Assembly: GCF_030867095.1 (NCBI RefSeq) | Contig: NC_081824.1 | Span: 311,628,956-311,692,955 of the forward strand | Source of the DNA: Alligator mississippiensis | Taxonomy: Eukaryota; Chordata; Crocodylia; Alligatoridae | Length of the DNA stretch: 64,000 nucleotides | Direction of reading: 5' to 3' | Shown: positions 38,868 through 50,160 of the stretch, piece by piece | How the letters are laid out: each line of letters begins with the position of its first letter | How positions within the stretch are numbered: the stretch's first letter is position 1 | The notes under the pieces: model-generated | The model's database searches: none | The model's input: only the letters and a program-made list of their open reading frames with translations | Told to the model about the DNA's origin: nothing | Translations under genes and position numbers: made by a program

Positions 38868-39977
38868 TGCAACAGGGTGGCCTTCTCGTCAGGTCTCCGC
38901 CAGCTGCCCTGCTCCTGGGGTAACCACCTGTTTCACTCACCTGCCATGCCTTGATAGAAAAATATGAGAGTTGTTACTAAGATGGGAGGCTACCCATTAC
39001 TCACTCTGCTGACAAGGGCCTAATACCTGCTCTGACCTCCCCTCCGTGGGTTCCACGCCTCATAGACGTTGTTCTGTGCGTGCTACTTCCCTGGCCTATG
39101 ACCAGAACAAACTGGGCACACAGTTGTAGCTCTTCTCTACAGCCCCAGAAAGCCACTCACATGCCACCCCTCTCTCACCGGGGTCCCACTTACTCCACTG
39201 GCTCTCACCCAGCCTGTTTCATACTGCCCACTCTCAGGACCACACTCATTGTGCCTGGCCTCACCGAGCTTCAGGCTTAGCTCTCCTCACCTTGGTCAAC
39301 CCCAGCACCGTCTATTGGGTGTCTCACACTATCCTCACCTGAGCGTTGACTGAGTGATTCAACAACTATAGGCCTATTTCACTCCTGGCCTCTTGCTGGG
39401 CCACTATGCCTCCTCAGTCACCCATACTCATGGGGCCATTCTAATCATCACCCCTCTCACTCGGGGTCTCTCTAATCATCGCCCTCTCACTCAGGGTCCA
39501 CTCGCACCCCCAGGCTTTACTCTGCTGCCTGGGCACAGCCCTAGATCCCTTCTCCAGCCTGAGCTCTGCCTCAAGGCTCCTTAATGGGCCTGGGCTCCCC
39601 CTGTTCATTAGGGCAGCACCATGGCTGTGTGCCTGGGGTTATAAGGTGCTCTGACCCACCTTTCACTGGGGAGGTAATGTCCTGGCATTTCCTGGGTGCT
39701 CCCATGCCACTATGAGCCCCACTAGACCACCTTTCCCCCACAGGGTGCAGTTTTATGTCTTACCCAGGACAAACGATTCACCTCCACCCAACAGCCCCTG
39801 CCCTTACCTCCTGATATTCCCAGAGCAGCCTCTCAGCCTGATGTTACCTCCTTCCTTCCTGCAGTAAACTGCAGCCCAGCTTATATCACTGGGCCAAAAT
39901 GGCTGCCCTAATCAGGCACCCGGCTACTACCTGTTTTTTGCCCTTAAAGTGGCAGGCATGAAAGGTGCACTGTCACA
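38868..39977 (-). mobile_element. Solo LTR of an endogenous retroelement, with 5-bp target duplication
   Basis: A GC-rich 1,110-bp block. In minus orientation it begins TGTGACAGTGCACC and ends CACCCTGTTGCA, giving the canonical TG...CA ends. GTGGA occurs directly outside both ends (38863-38867 and 39978-39982). There are no internal coding regions, primer-binding site or second LTR, so it looks like the product of LTR-LTR recombination. Internal motifs similar to 'ctctcac(c/t)(c/g)gggtc' recur at about 39173, 39455 and 39486. Small frames of 63-66 codons across it are not genes. Confidence 0.82.
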
Positions 39978-40583
39978 GTGGATAATAAATGTTATTTAGA
40001 AAGTAGGGAGAGGACTGGCTGACAGCTGGCTGACATAAGGAGAAGAGTGGCTAACAGACTGTCTAACAGCTTCTTTGGGTCATGTGACAGACACTGTCAC
40101 TGAAAATCAGGCAGGGGTTAGTTTAGGGGAGACAGGGACATTTCTTCTTGTTGAAATGTGACAAATAAAATCTACTCTTAATTAAGACAACTGGATACTG
40201 TTAGTGGTGAACAACCATAAGTGAGCATCATAGCATGATTCTGTACTCAATTATAGTAGAATCTGATGTGCTTATTAGCTTGTGTACAGAGTCATAAGCA
40301 AAGGAGGTGATGATTTCTTCTGACACAAAAAACACTAACATGTACCCTGAAGGTTACTGATCTTAGTTACAGCTTTGATAACAATTTTTTTTTGCAATCA
40401 AGTGGCTCCTTTTTTGTTCATTACTGTTGGCAGAAGCCAAAATTATCTTCTTTCATACTTTAGAACCATCCACAATATTTCTCTTCTATGTATTTATCTC
40501 TTATTTATTTATGAAACAAATAATCAAGTTTAGGAATGTATATATTTCAACTCTACGAGAGTTGTTTTTGTATATGTACAGTG

Positions 40584-40613
40584 CCCAGCATATTAGCACC
40601 CAGCATATTAGAG
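40584..40613. repeat. 15-bp tandem repeat, two copies
   Basis: 'cccagcatattagca' (40584-40598) is followed by 'cccagcatattagag' (40599-40613). Intronic. Confidence 0.85.
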
Positions 40614-40818
40614 CCAAGTCCTCCTCAGTCTCTGGGTGTTATTAAAATATGAATATTAAACAACAATAAAATCAAACCCTGAAAGATGATATTTTTATTT
40701 ATTTTCAGAATTGAATACCTGTTCCCAGCAGAACAATTATGCTGACTACTTCCGACAGAATGTTAACTCAAGTAAGGTATAGAAAATAAAGGCAAACGCT
40801 ATAACACAGTATTTAAAT

Positions 40819-41931
40819 TACGGCTGTCAATCGTGATTAATATTTTGATTGTTGTTCATGTTCATTTTTTTAATGTGTTAATTGTGCATGTGGTTTTGGA
40901 GCCTGTGCCCAAGCTCCATTCTGCTGCCATCACTGCTGCCTCCAGGCCGCCCCCTGGATTTGTGCGTGGGGTGAAGGCAGGCCACCATTGAGGCCTGGGG
41001 CTCTGCACCCTGCTGCCATTGCCTTGGAAGCTGTGCGCTGGCTGTGCCTGCCTGGTGGAGCAGCTCAGCAGCAGTGGGGCACAGAGCCCATCCCACAGCA
41101 GCAGCCTGGCTCTGCCCCATGCATAAATCCAGGGGGCACATGTCCCCCCATGAGGCTGCATGCAGCAGTGGAAGCGACCTCCCTCTATGTCTCTGGACAA
41201 GCTGTGGCTCCGTCCCATGACCTGCTCTGGCCCCAGGGCCCCATTTACCCCAGCCCCTCCCCCTGCCTCTGCCCCATTCCCTCCCTCACTATGGGGGCCT
41301 TGATCTACCCCCCCACCTCTTCCTTCCTCCATGCCCCTCCCCCTCCACAGACTTACCTGCTGGGTGGTACGTGTGTGTGTGTGTCTCTATATCCCTCACT
41401 CCCAAGCCTCGGCCCCCCCAACCCTGCTGCCACCCCTTACCCCTGAATCACAGTACCCCACATCCTTCCAGGGTACATGGGAACACCCCTCCCTGAGCTC
41501 CAAACCCCACACACAAATTTGTGCTTCCCACACCTTCACAAATTCCCTCCACATATACACACCTCACACCCACCCCCACCCCAACCATACAAAGTATCTG
41601 CATTATTTTGCATAACTTTGCATTTCTGTGCATAATTTTGAGTTTTTAACTGTGAGATTAAAATTTCATAGATTTCATAGACATTAGGGCTGGAAGGGAC
41701 CTCAGAAGATAGTTGAGTTCAGCCCCCTGCCCCAGGGGCAGGAAGTCAGCAGGGATTATAGGATCCCAGCAAGATAAACATCCAGATGCCTCTTGAAGGC
41801 ATTCAAAGTAGGTGCTTGGGGCTTTCAAAGTAGGTGCTTTGATTAATCAAAGCAAATCATGATTAATTGTGACTAATTTGTTTAATCGTGCAACTAATCA
41901 TGATCAAATTGTTAATTGTTTGACAGCCCTA
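40819..41931. mobile_element. Non-autonomous hAT-like element with nested CR1 fragment
   Basis: 1,113 bp with ends TACGGCTGTCAATCGTGATT and (reverse complement of the right end) TAGGGCTGTCAAACAATTAA. It is flanked by the exact 8-bp duplication ATTTAAAT at 40811-40818 and 41932-41939. Subterminal 'gattaat/attaatc' motifs repeat in both arms. The GC-rich interior yields overlapping frames of 87-156 codons on both strands with no recognisable domain. A CR1 3'-end fragment sits inside the right part (about 41664-41836). Confidence 0.87.
41664..41836 (-). mobile_element. CR1 LINE 3'-end fragment nested in hAT element
   Basis: On + it reads 'ttcatagatttcatagacat', then 'tagggctggaagggacctca', the reverse complement of a CR1 3' end with its 'tctatgaaa' tail. 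Upstream coding remnants follow ('ttcaaagtaggtgcttgg'). This subfamily has a different tail from the 11.1- and 23-kb copies. At its upper edge 'ttcaaagtaggtgctt' is duplicated (about 41801-41840). Confidence 0.85.
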
Positions 41932-44900
41932 ATTTAAATATAGAACATTACATTTTCAAGAGAGTTTATATTTAAAATTAATTTAAAAAATGCCTCAAGA
42001 TGACACTGTATTAATATCTACTTAATTCCCCCAAATAAATACCTGATGTGTGACAGAGAGGTAGTTACCCCTGTTAACCTGAGGTCAGGCAAAAGATAAG
42101 GTAAAGATGCACCTTATAGGCTAAGTGACTCAGAGGTGTGTAAGCTTTTGTAAGCAAGAGCTTAGTTCATTAGATGCTATGTATAACATAACACATTGCT
42201 GATTAGGAGTGTTTCTTGTTGCTCGGTCCAATGAGGAAATCAGGAATCCTACACAATTATTTCTTTTAGATCCTCTAAAAGAAACAAGTATAAGAATCAC
42301 TGCGAGGTACTAAACTGTGGAGGAAAATAGAATACCAATAACGTAAGACTATGTACAGTTCTGTTTTCATTTGTTTCTGAGGATGACATTAAGGAATAAT
42401 TTAGTTCTGCATAGCCTATAAGGACAATGTGTGACCTTTTATTTAAAAAATATTTCCCTTCTCTCCTGTAAAGTTTAGATATGAGACCATGTGGGTGTTG
42501 TACAAAGAGGGAACATTAGAATAGGGGGCTATAAAAATGTTTAAAGGAGAAATCTAATTCACATCCCAACTTGAAGAAAACCAATACTTTAATTCAGGAG
42601 CAAACTTATTACTCTCAGTTAGCTCTCCCATTGAGATGCCATACCACAGCTTTCCAGAGAAGAGAAATAAAAACCACCTCAGTGGCTTATGAAGAAATTA
42701 CACAGAATGTCTTAGGCTACATTCTGTTCTCAAAACATACCACTGATTTTACCTGAGACTACATATAACAGTGGTATGTCATCTTTGGACCCTGGGATGG
42801 GAACGAGATTGATTCTCATATTTACATATGCCATCAGTGTCTGACATAACTATCCCATTTGTAGTACAGTTGGAGTATTATTGTAATCATGATGGTCTAG
42901 GAAATATGCAAAAGGCAAGGATTTTTCTGGCAATATTCTGTATTAGACCAATAGCATAGGTGGAAGAAATATTAGACAAGTGTTCAGGCATAAGATCTGA
43001 GAAAAAGGCAGACACAGTTGTAATTAAGTAACACAGAACAATGGCCTGGGTATAACAGCATAGCCATTATGGTCTTGTAAGAGATACCACCAGAAAAATA
43101 CTTACCTCTTGCAAGTATTCCACTTTGAATTGTTCAATGAAAACAGAACACCCAGAACTTTCTTAAATGGCTGCCAGGAAAAATATTTTCTACAATTACT
43201 TTCCAGTGCAGAGAAGGAATGAATCTCTCTCTAATGCCCTGACAGAGAGGAACCCGGAGAAGCTTAGCTAGTAGATAAACAAAATGTTTTGTATAATAGA
43301 AGATATACAATTGTAAATACATTAACAGACACGGTAGTTCAGATTTTTATGATAATGGAGTTTTGTTTCTATTGGGACTTACATTTTTGCCTAATTGCTG
43401 AAGTAATTAGGATCAATTAACAGAAATCATAGTGCAAAACCTGTTAGTAACATCTCTCATATGATGAGCTCCCATCAAAAATCTTGGAAGTCTTATAGAA
43501 TTACGGTACATTGCAGCAAAGGGAACTGCAGTTTGTTTCTTGTCTCACTCTTGTCTTAGCCATCACTCAGTCTCACTTTATAGAATACGGACCATAATCA
43601 GGTTCTAATGACTGGAAATGCTTATGAGAGCAGTAATTTAGCTTAGTCAAGCTCCTTACCTCAAAAAAAAAAAGATCTACATATGTCATGCTGCTGATAT
43701 TCCAGTTAAGACTTTGTCACCAGTTCCATTATTAATGCTTCAGTACTTAATTCTTAGCATAATGACATTTTTATCATGAAAGGAATTCTGATACCAATAT
43801 ATATAGATGGGTGCAAAAATACAATAAAATAAAATACAGAGGAAATGTGTGGAGTCAGACATGAATCCAGAGAAGACAACAAGCTTTGAAATAAGCCTAC
43901 CCGTATTTCATCAACATATGTTATTGGCCCTAGGTATTTTTTGGTATTGAAATGAAGAGTGGGCAATCATCTATACACCAGCTGAGATTTAAGCTCAGTG
44001 ACTTAGTTGAAAACACTGAAGACTTTCACCAAAAATGCCATGAAAAAAAGCAATAAATAATTCTTACCTGTTAATTGTTTTTTGTGATCTGGCTGTGCAG
44101 TGAGACAGCCCTTCTCCTCTAGTGAGGTAGGGATAGCCAATGCCTTCCTTGGATCTTTCTGGCACTTCTTCAATAATTTGCTGTTGATGATTTCCATAGC
44201 CAAAAGCACAGTTAGTTACTGCCCTAACCTAACTAATGAAAATCATTTGCTAGAAAGAATATTAATGGATTATAGGCAACTGAGGAACTGATGGAATACA
44301 AATGAAGTCCTCTTGGGAAGAAAAGCAGCAGCCTTGAAGCAGCTTCAACTATTCAGCTAGGGACACACTGGTGAGTGAGGGAGTGCTCTTTGATCCTGAC
44401 CTATGCAATGAATGTCTGCACTCGGACAGCAAGACCACAGAAAACAATTATAGCCAGTCTGCCAAGCAGACAATGTGTAGTGATGGACAATACCTCCAGA
44501 TACAGTTAGCAGAGACCTGGAACAGAATGATTATTTGAGGGCATGGAACAGAACTGAGGAACCATTTATCATGGCAGAACTGGCCTGAAGTTTCAAAGTG
44601 CGCTGAAGCCCCCACATTATTTTGACAGTATTTTGTGAAAGTCTGCAGAGATTCATGGGTGACTGCCTTTCACAATTCCTCTGTCAAACTTCTATCTCTC
44701 TCTGCCCAACTAAACAAATAAACACTGATTTTTACAAAAAGTCATAAGTGTTTGCCATACAGTTTATAGTCTAGTTACAGTGATCCTAGATATTTGTTAT
44801 CCTTATTTTATGGTTTTGGATAGGATGTAAATGGTCTCTGTTTTTCTAAGTGAAGATACATGTTAAAGGCATCTCTGATATTAATGGCATATAGAATGGG

Positions 44901-45345
44901 TAAGCATCCTAACCCTATAATGACGGGTGAGATGGAAGTTTGGAAAAGTTGTAACTTAACATGAAAAGGTTTAATGAAAAGAGTACATAAGTCTAAGAAA
45001 TATGTATTATGTTCTTGCAAATGACAGAGCAAGAAAAGAAGAGCCAGATGTTTTACTTGCTGAACAAAACTACTAGGTAACAAACTAGGAAAGACAATCT
45101 ATATTCAACTCTGTGATGATGTTTGAAGGCATTTCTGTATGGGCAGGACATTTTTTTTCTAGTATAAAAGATTCTCATCTTGGTGTTCGAAGGCCTCCAT
45201 TTTGCCTTTAGTCTGATTTTCAGCAGTGCTGTAAAACTGTAGCTTTCAAAGACTTCACTTACACTATTAATGCAAGTTCTGATAGTCATATCTGTCTGAT
45301 AGCCATGTATCTGCTCTGATAGGTTCCAAGTGAAGTTTCATCAAC

Positions 45346-46037
45346 AGGGTGGCCAACTCCAAGAAAACCCTTTTTTACTGGCAATCTGCAAGCTTTTTAC
45401 TGACAGCCAAACTTTTTACTGACACATTTCTTATGTTTTACATAATGTAAATGTAACTCTTCTGCCAGGCCATGTCCTGTTGCCAGGCCCTAGTGAGAAG
45501 GGCTGGGTTGAAATTTAGGGGTTTAACATTAACCATAGTAAGCAAGTTTGGTTGCCAGTTTAAAAAAAAAGTGTCTTGGGTTGGCAACCCTACTTGACTG
45601 CAGTGATGGTTTTATGGTTTTATACAGTGCCCCACCCCACACATCTTTCAGAGGCTTCCTACTCACACCCACACCTTGATGTACCCAACTGTACCCCAAG
45701 TCAGGATCCCCCCCCCCCCCCCCAGTTTATACCCCAGCCCTGACCCATTCCAGCACAGGCCCCACCAAAAGTCTAACCAGCAGTATTACAGGCAGCTTGG
45801 AATATAGCAGCACTAGCACATGCCTGAGAAAGTGCTCTCTGCAGGGTGCTGAACCACTACTAAGATACCAGGTGGTGCTGCTGTGCTTTACCTGGTGGAG
45901 CTTTAATTAAACAGTAGCTGCTTAATTTCTTTTCTCCTGACAGCTAAAGTTTTTTATGGACTTTACTGACAGCCATTTTTATTTTTATTTTATACTGAAA
46001 GTCAGTAAATGTACTGACAGCTGGCAACTCTCATCCC
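45346..46037. mobile_element. Putative DNA element(s) with related inverted ends, possibly nested
   Basis: The left end 'cagggtggccaactccaaga' pairs with the reverse complement at about 45555-45592 ('agggttgccaacccaagaca'). A second related end lies at 46020-46037 (reverse complement 'agggatgagagttgccagct'). 'ttttactgacagcc' repeats near both outer ends. The double right end suggests nesting or a tandem insertion. No clean 8-bp target duplication was found. Includes the C16 run at 45708-45723. Confidence 0.45.
45708..45723. repeat. C16 homopolymer
   Basis: Sixteen consecutive C on the + strand; its length is prone to sequencing error and polymorphism. Confidence 0.9.
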
Positions 46038-46685
46038 TCACCCTATAAAAATGTAAGCCTGTACACCATACGATCGCTCTTTCACTTCCCACAGGCTAGG
46101 GACAGAAATTATACATAAACCAGTATAAGTGCTCAGAAGCCAGTTCAAATCTATAACACAACAGAAGCTTAGTGCACATAAATTTCTTTCAAAAAGGCTG
46201 AAACTGGTTTAAGATAAAGCTGGATGGATGTTGTAACAGACTGAACTGGTTTAGGTTAAATCAGTTTATTGAACTTCTGTCCCAGATATCCTCCAGATTC
46301 AAGTAACTTACAGTCCCCCAGCATCCCAGGATGCTTTGCACCTCCCCCGCAAGCCTCCCTCTCAGGGTGGGCAGACTAGCATTGGCCCAAGATGTCTGTT
46401 TCAGTTGAACAGGGAGATGTGCTCTAGCACTGTCCCCTGCACCTTTGGCTTCTGGCCTGGGCCACTACAGGCATATGGCTGCATATCCAGAATCAAAAGT
46501 AAATGTCTGTTCACTCGCTTATTGGTTCAATCTATGCAGCTTAGATTAAACTGCGAAGATTGAGTCAGTTCAGCCTCAGGCTTTTTGACTGCCTGTACTG
46601 ACTCATAATATCTACAGAAACCTCATCTTTTGCAAATAACCTCCTGATGGGACCAAGATTGACTAAATGGAACACTGGCTCCTGG

Positions 46686-47319
46686 TAGAGGTGTACCAAT
46701 ACATTGGTCTGATATTGAATCAGCACCAATATAAAGAAAATTTGTTGTATTGGATATCGACCCAATGTGGCTGATAGTTTGGCCAATAAACGCCCACACT
46801 GCGTGCAGCCTCAGCACAGCATGGAGCAGAGACGGCAGCGTGGAGAACTGCCTCCAGCTGGTAAATTGGCAGGAGAGGGAGGAGGAAAGGGACGTGGGGA
46901 GCAGATCAATGCCCCTGCTGTGAGGGAGGGAGGGGCCAGGGGCAGATGCTGGCCAGGAGGGTGGGGGCGCTGGACAGAGGTACAGCTCTAGGAGGGGGGT
47001 GGCTCCTGCCACTGCTTGCATCCCTGGGGCGGGGGTTTGTACCTCCTGGATCTGCATGGGGTGGGCTGCAGCCGGAACTGCGCAGGGCTCTTCTTGGCAG
47101 TGGCTGGGCTCAGAGTGGATGCCGGTGGCACTGGGAGGGTCTGTAGTCACCTCAAATTTTGCCAAAGCTCTGCTCCTAGCCCTGCACCACAAGGCACAGC
47201 CCAGCTCCATGTCCTGCCTCCACTCATGTGCTGGGAAGAGCCAAAGCTGTGCCGGGTGGCTGGCGGCAGCAGTGGCACTGGGAGTGGAGCTGCAGCAAAA
47301 CTCTATTGGTGCACCCCTG
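46686..47319. mobile_element. Non-autonomous hAT-like element with 8-bp target duplication
   Basis: 634 bp with ends TAGAGGTGTACCAATACATT and (reverse complement of the right end) CAGGGGTGCACCAATAGAG. It is flanked by the exact duplication GCTCCTGG (46678-46685 and 47320-47327). The interior is GC-rich and gives frames of 105-241 codons on both strands. The longest minus-strand frame (46623-47348) runs through both element ends and both duplication copies, so it is a chance frame and not a transposase. Confidence 0.88.
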
Positions 47320-48159
47320 GCTCCTGGGACTGAGAAATTAGGGAACAATTTTCCTCAATACTTTTAGTCCTGGATTTTCCTCCTAAAGCTATATATTTCC
47401 CTGTCTATAGAAATATCAGAGAAAGGTCCCCAAAAGCTGCAAAAATGACATTGGCTGTTACATGCTTTAATAGTTGCCCATATAGCAGATAGGCCACATA
47501 AAATGCTGTTTTATGTTAGTATATTGGTTTGGCTTTTTAATCATATAACATAAAAATTATGACATGGTAAAATTTGATAATTTTCATTACGGAGTTTTAA
47601 TTTGCTAAAATGTACAGTCAAGAATTTCCAACAACTGACAATGTAATTAGATACTACCTTATAATTCCACTTTACTAAATAATTAAATAAAACCATAGAA
47701 ATAAAACTCATGACAAGAGAGCATGTCATTTTTCAGAATGCCATTATACAAGAATAGCCTGTTATTACCTATGTAAACCCTGGGCCGGCCTTCTTGAATT
47801 AAAAACCTCATGAAAAAAACTTACAGTGTGATCCACTGATGAGATCATCTGTCATTTGTGTTTAGAAGCCTATCAGTAGCAGTAGTCTCAAAATCTATTT
47901 CTAAAAAGTTCCAGTATTTAGTTGAACTTTTACCAATAATTACTACAAATTATAAATGATAGAAAGCTACCCTATATGCACAGATATCATTGATAATTCA
48001 GAAAGTCAGCATTAATATCTAACCAGTATATCCCTCTTCCTTTGGATATAGAGGGATAATCTGAATAATGGTGTCTAGAAGTCTTCGAAGGAGGGAAGGA
48101 CGTCAAGACTCCTAGGTTTTCCTCTCACTGATACCCTTTATTAATTGAGGAAAATCATG

Positions 48160-48425
48160 TATGCCAGAGGTGTCAAACATACAGCACACTGGGCTACCAG
48201 CACCCAGATCACCAGCTCTGTGCACCCAGATCACCACTGCTGGAGGCCCTCAGGACCCCAGGTAAGGCTGCTGGTCCCAGCCTCCCCTACCCCTTCCTTC
48301 TCATGCCTCAGAGCATGCATGCATTTGTGTTCACCAGAGAGAAGTAGCAGCAGCATAACTATGTGCTGTTGCTATTTGTCCCCAGGGAAACGCATGTGCA
48401 TGCTCCTCTGGATGCGCCCATAGAA
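48160..48425 (-). repeat. Partial copy of the 25.3-kb element, opposite orientation
   Basis: The reverse complement of about 48213-48421 aligns with 25289-25500: 'catccagaggagcatgcaca', 'ctggggacaaatagcaacag' and 'agcagccttacctggggtcc'. The other end (48163-48185, 'ccagaggtgtcaaacatac') has hAT-like style, so the copy may be chimeric or truncated. Edges are approximate. Confidence 0.6.
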
Positions 48426-48724
48426 TGCTGAGCCCTTACTCCTATATCTAGGATCTGTATACAACATGTGGGGAGAGTTAAATGGTCTAAGTAGGTTCCC
48501 ACAAATGCTAGCAGGCTTGTTGACAATTTTAGGATAGTATAGATTAATACATTAAAGTATGTTCAAGTTTTTCTTACTTGGAGAAAACAAAGAATAGAAA
48601 AGCCAAGTTGAGGGGCCTCTCCTCAGAGACTTGGGAGCCAAAGTCTGGACTGAAGGCAAGTACCTCCCAAGTTCAGATACCACAGCAACCTGAAGCAAAC
48701 TTTCTCCTGAAGATGTTGCCTAAG

Positions 48725-49270
48725 GCCATGTACTAGCACTACAGGTGCAGACAAAAATGACAATATTCATCCAATCTGGCTACAGAAAGCAGTTTATAGC
48801 TTTGACCAAACACAAATGCATGGCTGCAGACAGCTTCAAGAATGGCTGATTGGGTGAAAATCTGACCCTTCATTGCATGATAAAGACACTTAAAAATGTA
48901 GTATCTTTTGTAACTTGAGTCTGTGTTGTTTTCAGCCTGGAAGGGAGGAAAGGGAGCAGAGGGAGTTGACTGGGTTTTTTTCAACCTCTCCTCAGAGGAT
49001 GGGGTAAGTGAATTGGATCCCTCCCATCTTGAGGGGCTCCAATACACCAGCCCCATGCTTCAGCACCATCTGGGGAGCCCCAAGAATGAGCTCCCTCCAC
49101 TGTCTTTCCCCTTCCATTCTGAAAACAGTGAGCACTGGCAGAGAGCCATGGCTGTTGCTATGGAAACCGGGCTGCAAACTCCCAGCCCTGCCCCCTGGAA
49201 CCAACAGTGAACTTCTGTTTGCTCTGGGGTAACAGTTGTAACTCAGAATGCTTTGTAGTACTTTGTAGCA
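48725..49270 (+). repeat. Interspersed repeat family A, copy 2
   Basis: Diverged copy of 28290-28960 in the same orientation. Shared markers are 'aacacaaatgcatggctg', 'gagctccctccactg', 'ccattctgaaaacag' and 'aaccaacagtgaacttctg'. The hairpin present in copy 1 is degraded here. No ends or target duplication were identified. Confidence 0.65.
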
Positions 49271-49657
49271 CTTCTGCTAGCACCCTACATTTCTACCAGT
49301 TGAATTCTCATTCTTTTAGTAGAAACTACAAGTGTACAAGCATTTATTCTCTTTCTCTTAGATTAAAAATGGTGGGTCCAGGAGAAAAATAACCCAATGT
49401 CAACCAGTTAGAAGTTGCTCTTGGGAAAAGTTCTCTCAGGACAATGAACAGTCATATGCTTTCCCATGTTTTAACCCCTCCCAAAGACCAGGAGGAGTTA
49501 AGCCATGGGAGTTAAGCCAGTCCAGCTGGAGAACAGGTATGAGGCCCTGGTGACACTGAAGGAGGAGGAAGGAGAGGAGGAAACCTCTGGAGAGTAGGCC
49601 ACTCCATGCACTGAACACACTGAAGGAGGCAAGTTGACCCAGAAGAAGAGACGCTGA

Positions 49658-50155
49658 GTGCTTGTCATAGGCGACTCCATCCTGAGGGTCCCATCTGTCT
49701 CCAGGATCCCTTGACATGTGAGGTCTCCTGTCTGCCCAAAGCGAGGATTCAGGATGTAATGGAGATGATTCAGGCCATTATCCGGCCCACTGATTACTAC
49801 CCCATGGTACTAATTCATGTAGGCACTAATGATGCGGCCAGGAGATGCCCAGATCATCTGATGAAGGACTACCATGCTCGGGGGGGGGGGCAAGCTGAAG
49901 GAGACAGGGGCACAGGTGGTCTTCTCATCTCTCCTTCCAGTGAGCAGATGTGGACAATGCCATGAGACCTTCATCAGAGAGGTCAACTTGCGCCTTTGGG
50001 AATAGTGTCTCAAGGTGGGCTTCGACTTCTTGGACCATGACCCATACTTCAAGACAAGAGACATGCTCGGGTGGGATGGGCTTCACCTCTCCCCCAAAGG
50101 TAAGCGTGTGTTCTCTTTCAGGTTGGCTGATCTCCTCCAGCAGGCTTTAAACTAG
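49658..50155 (+). pseudogene. CR1 ORF1 remnant: SGNH/GDSL esterase-like domain
   Basis: Esterase blocks appear in order but in changing frames. VIGDSILR holds the nucleophile block, with Gly-Asp-Ser at 49670-49678. HVGTNDA is the block III equivalent, with GTND at 49822-49833. WDGLHLSPKG is the D..H block, with His at 50084-50086. Frame changes lie between blocks I and III and at the G11 run (49880-49890). CR1 ORF1 esterase domains are known in the literature; their role in retrotransposition is unclear. This copy is inactive as a continuous ORF, but all three catalytic blocks are still readable. Confidence 0.85.
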
Positions 50156-50160
50156 GCTCC

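Noticed and set aside
40862-41446. Opposed 156- and 152-codon frames
   Set aside because: Both lie inside the hAT element at 40819-41931 or overrun its GC-rich interior, with no transposase motifs.
46623-47348. 241-codon minus-strand frame as a gene
   Set aside because: Low-complexity Ala/Pro/Ser-rich translation that spans a hAT element and both of its target duplications; no domain recognised.
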